Shown: positions 62,516 through 64,000 of the stretch, in pieces
Numbering within the stretch: the first letter of the stretch is position 1
Layout of the letters: every line of letters starts with the position of its first letter
Source of the DNA: M55B177 sp034722275
GTDB taxonomy: Bacteria > Chloroflexota > Dehalococcoidia > GIF9 > AB-539-J10
DNA: 64,000 bases
NCBI GenBank assembly: GCA_034722275.1
Contig: JAYENW010000012.1
Coordinates: forward strand, 62,001-126,000
Direction: 5' to 3'
Made by a program: the position numbers and the translations under genes
The notes under the pieces: generated by a model
What the model was told of the DNA's origin: nothing
Database searches by the model: none
What the model saw: only the letters and a program-made list of their open reading frames with translations

Positions 62516-63820
62516 TTAATACATGGTCAGGCTGGGCAGGAATGTGGCAATCTGAGGAAAGGCTATCAATATAGCTACGGCAATTATGATAGCTACCAGG
62601 AAGGGCATAGCACCCCTGAAGATAGTCTCCAGAGGAACATCTTTGGCTACTCCGCTGACGACATAAACATTCACCCCCACTGGCGGAGTAATCACCCCCA
62701 TTTGAGTTACCAGGACAATTATCACACCAAACCAGATAGGGTCGAAACCCACAGCCATTGCCACGGGAAAGAAGATGGGAATGGTAAGCATAATCAGAGC
62801 CAGGGCATCTATGAAACAGCCGCCGACGAGATAGATAAACACGATGAGACCCATGACCGCCGCCGCAGGAATGGGAAGGCCGCCTGCCCAGGCAGCGAGC
62901 GCCATTGGTATTTTGGTTATCGCGATGAAATGGCCAAAGATGAGGGCTCCGGCGACAATTACCAGAACCATGCAGGTTATCTGCAGAGTATCTTTAACTG
63001 CACTCAGAAACCCCTTCCAGCTAAGATGACGCCTTGCCAGGCCAATGATTAATGTCCCGGCGGCACCTGCCCCTCCTGCCTGCGTCGGGCTGAACCAGCC
63101 AAGGAACAAGCCTCCAATAACAAAGCAAAACAGGACGAGTACTTCAATGACTCCGCTAATCCCGGTTAGCTTTTGTTTCCAGGTGGTTGGACCTCCTGCC
63201 GGGCCAAAATCAGGGTGGCGCCGGCAAATTAAATAAATCACACCCATGAAAAGCGCCGCCAGTATTATCCCGGGAAAGACCCCGGCGATAAAGAGCCTGC
63301 CAATGGACTGCTCCGTGAGTAAACCATAGACAATGAAGATGACACTCGGGGGAATGAGTATCCCCAGGCTGCCAGAAGCAGCCACACAGCCTGTAGCCAG
63401 AGCATTGTCGTAGTGATACCTTCTCATTTCCGGCAGGGCTATTCTGCCCATGGCGGCAGCGCTGGCATTGGTTGAGCCACAGATAGCAGCAAACCCAGCA
63501 CAAGCAGCAACAGTGGTCATGGCCAGCCCTCCACGCAGACGCCCAAACAGGGAATAGCCAGCATCATAAAGCCTCTGGCTCATACCCGAGTTAAAAGCAA
63601 TAGACCCCATGAAAACGAACATCGGGATAACTGTCAGTGAATAAGAGGAAAATTGCGCCCATACATCCCGGGCAAGGAGTGCCAGCCCGGCCTGTGGAGT
63701 AACCATGTAACAGAAGCCCACCAGCCCCACAAGGGCCATAGTAAAGCCAACCGGCATGCCGAGAAAGAAAACTACCAGAAGAACAACGATACCGATGATG
63801 CCGATGACGGTGGCGCTCAT
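62516..63820 (-). CDS. dctM: TRAP transporter large permease DctM
   Basis: Twelve-helix permease of a tripartite ATP-independent transporter for organic acids. ATG at 63820 (434 residues) overlaps the dctQ stop in ATGA. GSTNASAAAMGRIALPEM, GSLGILIPPS and the late TPPVGVN are characteristic. A frame upstream to 63874 lies within dctQ and is rejected. Confidence 0.94.
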   Translation of the reverse strand: MSATVIGIIGIVVLLVVFFLGMPVGFTMALVGLVGFCYMVTPQAGLALLARDVWAQFSSYSLTVIPMFVFMGSIAFNSGMSQRLYDAGYSLFGRLRGGLAMTTVAACAGFAAICGSTNASAAAMGRIALPEMRRYHYDNALATGCVAASGSLGILIPPSVIFIVYGLLTEQSIGRLFIAGVFPGIILAALFMGVIYLICRRHPDFGPAGGPTTWKQKLTGISGVIEVLVLFCFVIGGLFLGWFSPTQAGGAGAAGTLIIGLARRHLSWKGFLSAVKDTLQITCMVLVIVAGALIFGHFIAITKIPMALAAWAGGLPIPAAAVMGLIVFIYLVGGCFIDALALIMLTIPIFFPVAMAVGFDPIWFGVIIVLVTQMGVITPPVGVNVYVVSGVAKDVPLETIFRGAMPFLVAIIIAVAILIAFPQIATFLPSLTMY

Positions 63821-64000
63821 CTCTTCACCGCCATAGCCACGGACTTCAAGAATTCCACCACGAGAACCAGGCAAACGGGAATGCAGGCAAAGGCTATCCC
63901 ATAGACAAAGGGATAGAAAGGTATCTCCTCTGTGGGGGAAACCTCGCCGCTAATTTGCAAAACGCGGCCAAATTTATAGCTCTGCCAGGCAAGCACGGCA
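63817..64000 (-). CDS. dctQ: TRAP transporter small permease DctQ (5' partial)
   Basis: C-terminal 60 residues, continuing beyond the window: a Tyr/Phe-rich segment TEEIPFYPFVYGIAF and a helix IPVCLVLVVEFL, as expected of DctQ before dctM. The stop TGA overlaps the dctM ATG. Confidence 0.85.
   Translation of the reverse strand, partial: AVLAWQSYKFGRVLQISGEVSPTEEIPFYPFVYGIAFACIPVCLVLVVEFLKSVAMAVKR

Overview
The window reads as a bacterial chromosome segment from a metagenome assembly, most likely an anaerobic member of the Chloroflexota close to Dehalococcoidia. This is inference from gene content: FakA/DegV beside recG, an FtsZ/CetZ-like GTPase, HrcA-type (CIRCE) control of groESL, a tungsten aldehyde:ferredoxin oxidoreductase with HdrB/LutB-like partners, many iron-sulfur and zinc-ribbon proteins, and TTG starts after good Shine-Dalgarno sites. 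There is no rRNA, CRISPR array, insertion sequence or prophage. One 100-N gap (11821-11920) is flanked by identical 127-base copies and looks like an unmerged assembly joint.

Layout. 1-387 is the end of a hexapeptide-repeat (gamma-carbonic-anhydrase-like) protein. 400-7112 (minus) is fakA-degV-recG-argS. rpmB is at 7206-7388, then rpe and argH on the minus strand. 9420-13885 is an accessory block between argH and argG: a frameshifted gene remnant, three unrecognised small genes, a winged-helix/zinc-ribbon gene, the gap, a HAD hydrolase and radC. argJ-argB-argD-argG follow at 13886-18247. 18328-22673 holds an alpha/beta hydrolase, the FtsZ/CetZ-like GTPase and two helical-repeat proteins, one built from nineteen repeats of about 25 residues. 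groES-groEL, an M16 peptidase, lysA, holB, ricT and HNH run to 29736. 29737-34219 is sparse: a possible structured RNA, dCMP deaminase, a UPF0200-type kinase, tRNA-Leu(UAG), a HicAB toxin-antitoxin pair, a broken ORF, a zinc-ribbon protein and a second HAD protein. gatB, secG, a SAM hydroxide adenosyltransferase, an MBL-fold enzyme and an ArsR-type regulator fill 34407-38117.

38114-50705 is one long minus-strand run of more than twenty tightly packed genes for metal and Fe-S biology. A DUF134 regulator comes first, then several Gly/Met/Pro/Tyr-rich DUF5320-like proteins, a NifX-domain protein carrying the same coiled-coil tail, FmdB-type zinc ribbons, two MinD-like ATPases with inserted 2x[4Fe-4S] ferredoxin domains, YggS, a CoA-disulfide-reductase-type flavoprotein, another NifX protein, an Mrp ATPase, an IscU/NifU scaffold, a radical SAM protein, a 33-residue mini-ferredoxin, an Fe-S-domain protein, TrmO, DUF89 and a TauE permease. 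It recalls the orange-protein (ORP) loci of anaerobes and is the strongest candidate here for a poorly described system. A paralogous flavoprotein, mtnA, another FmdB ribbon and a helical protein diverge from it at 50862-54139.

54285-57454 encodes a lipoprotein cyclophilin, glutamate dehydrogenase, a lipoprotein nuclease and a BACON/OB-fold lipoprotein. 57514-62231 (minus) is an electron-transfer operon: zinc ribbon, AOR, polyferredoxin, LUD/LutB-like and HdrB-like proteins. The window ends in a TRAP transporter (dctM and a partial dctQ).
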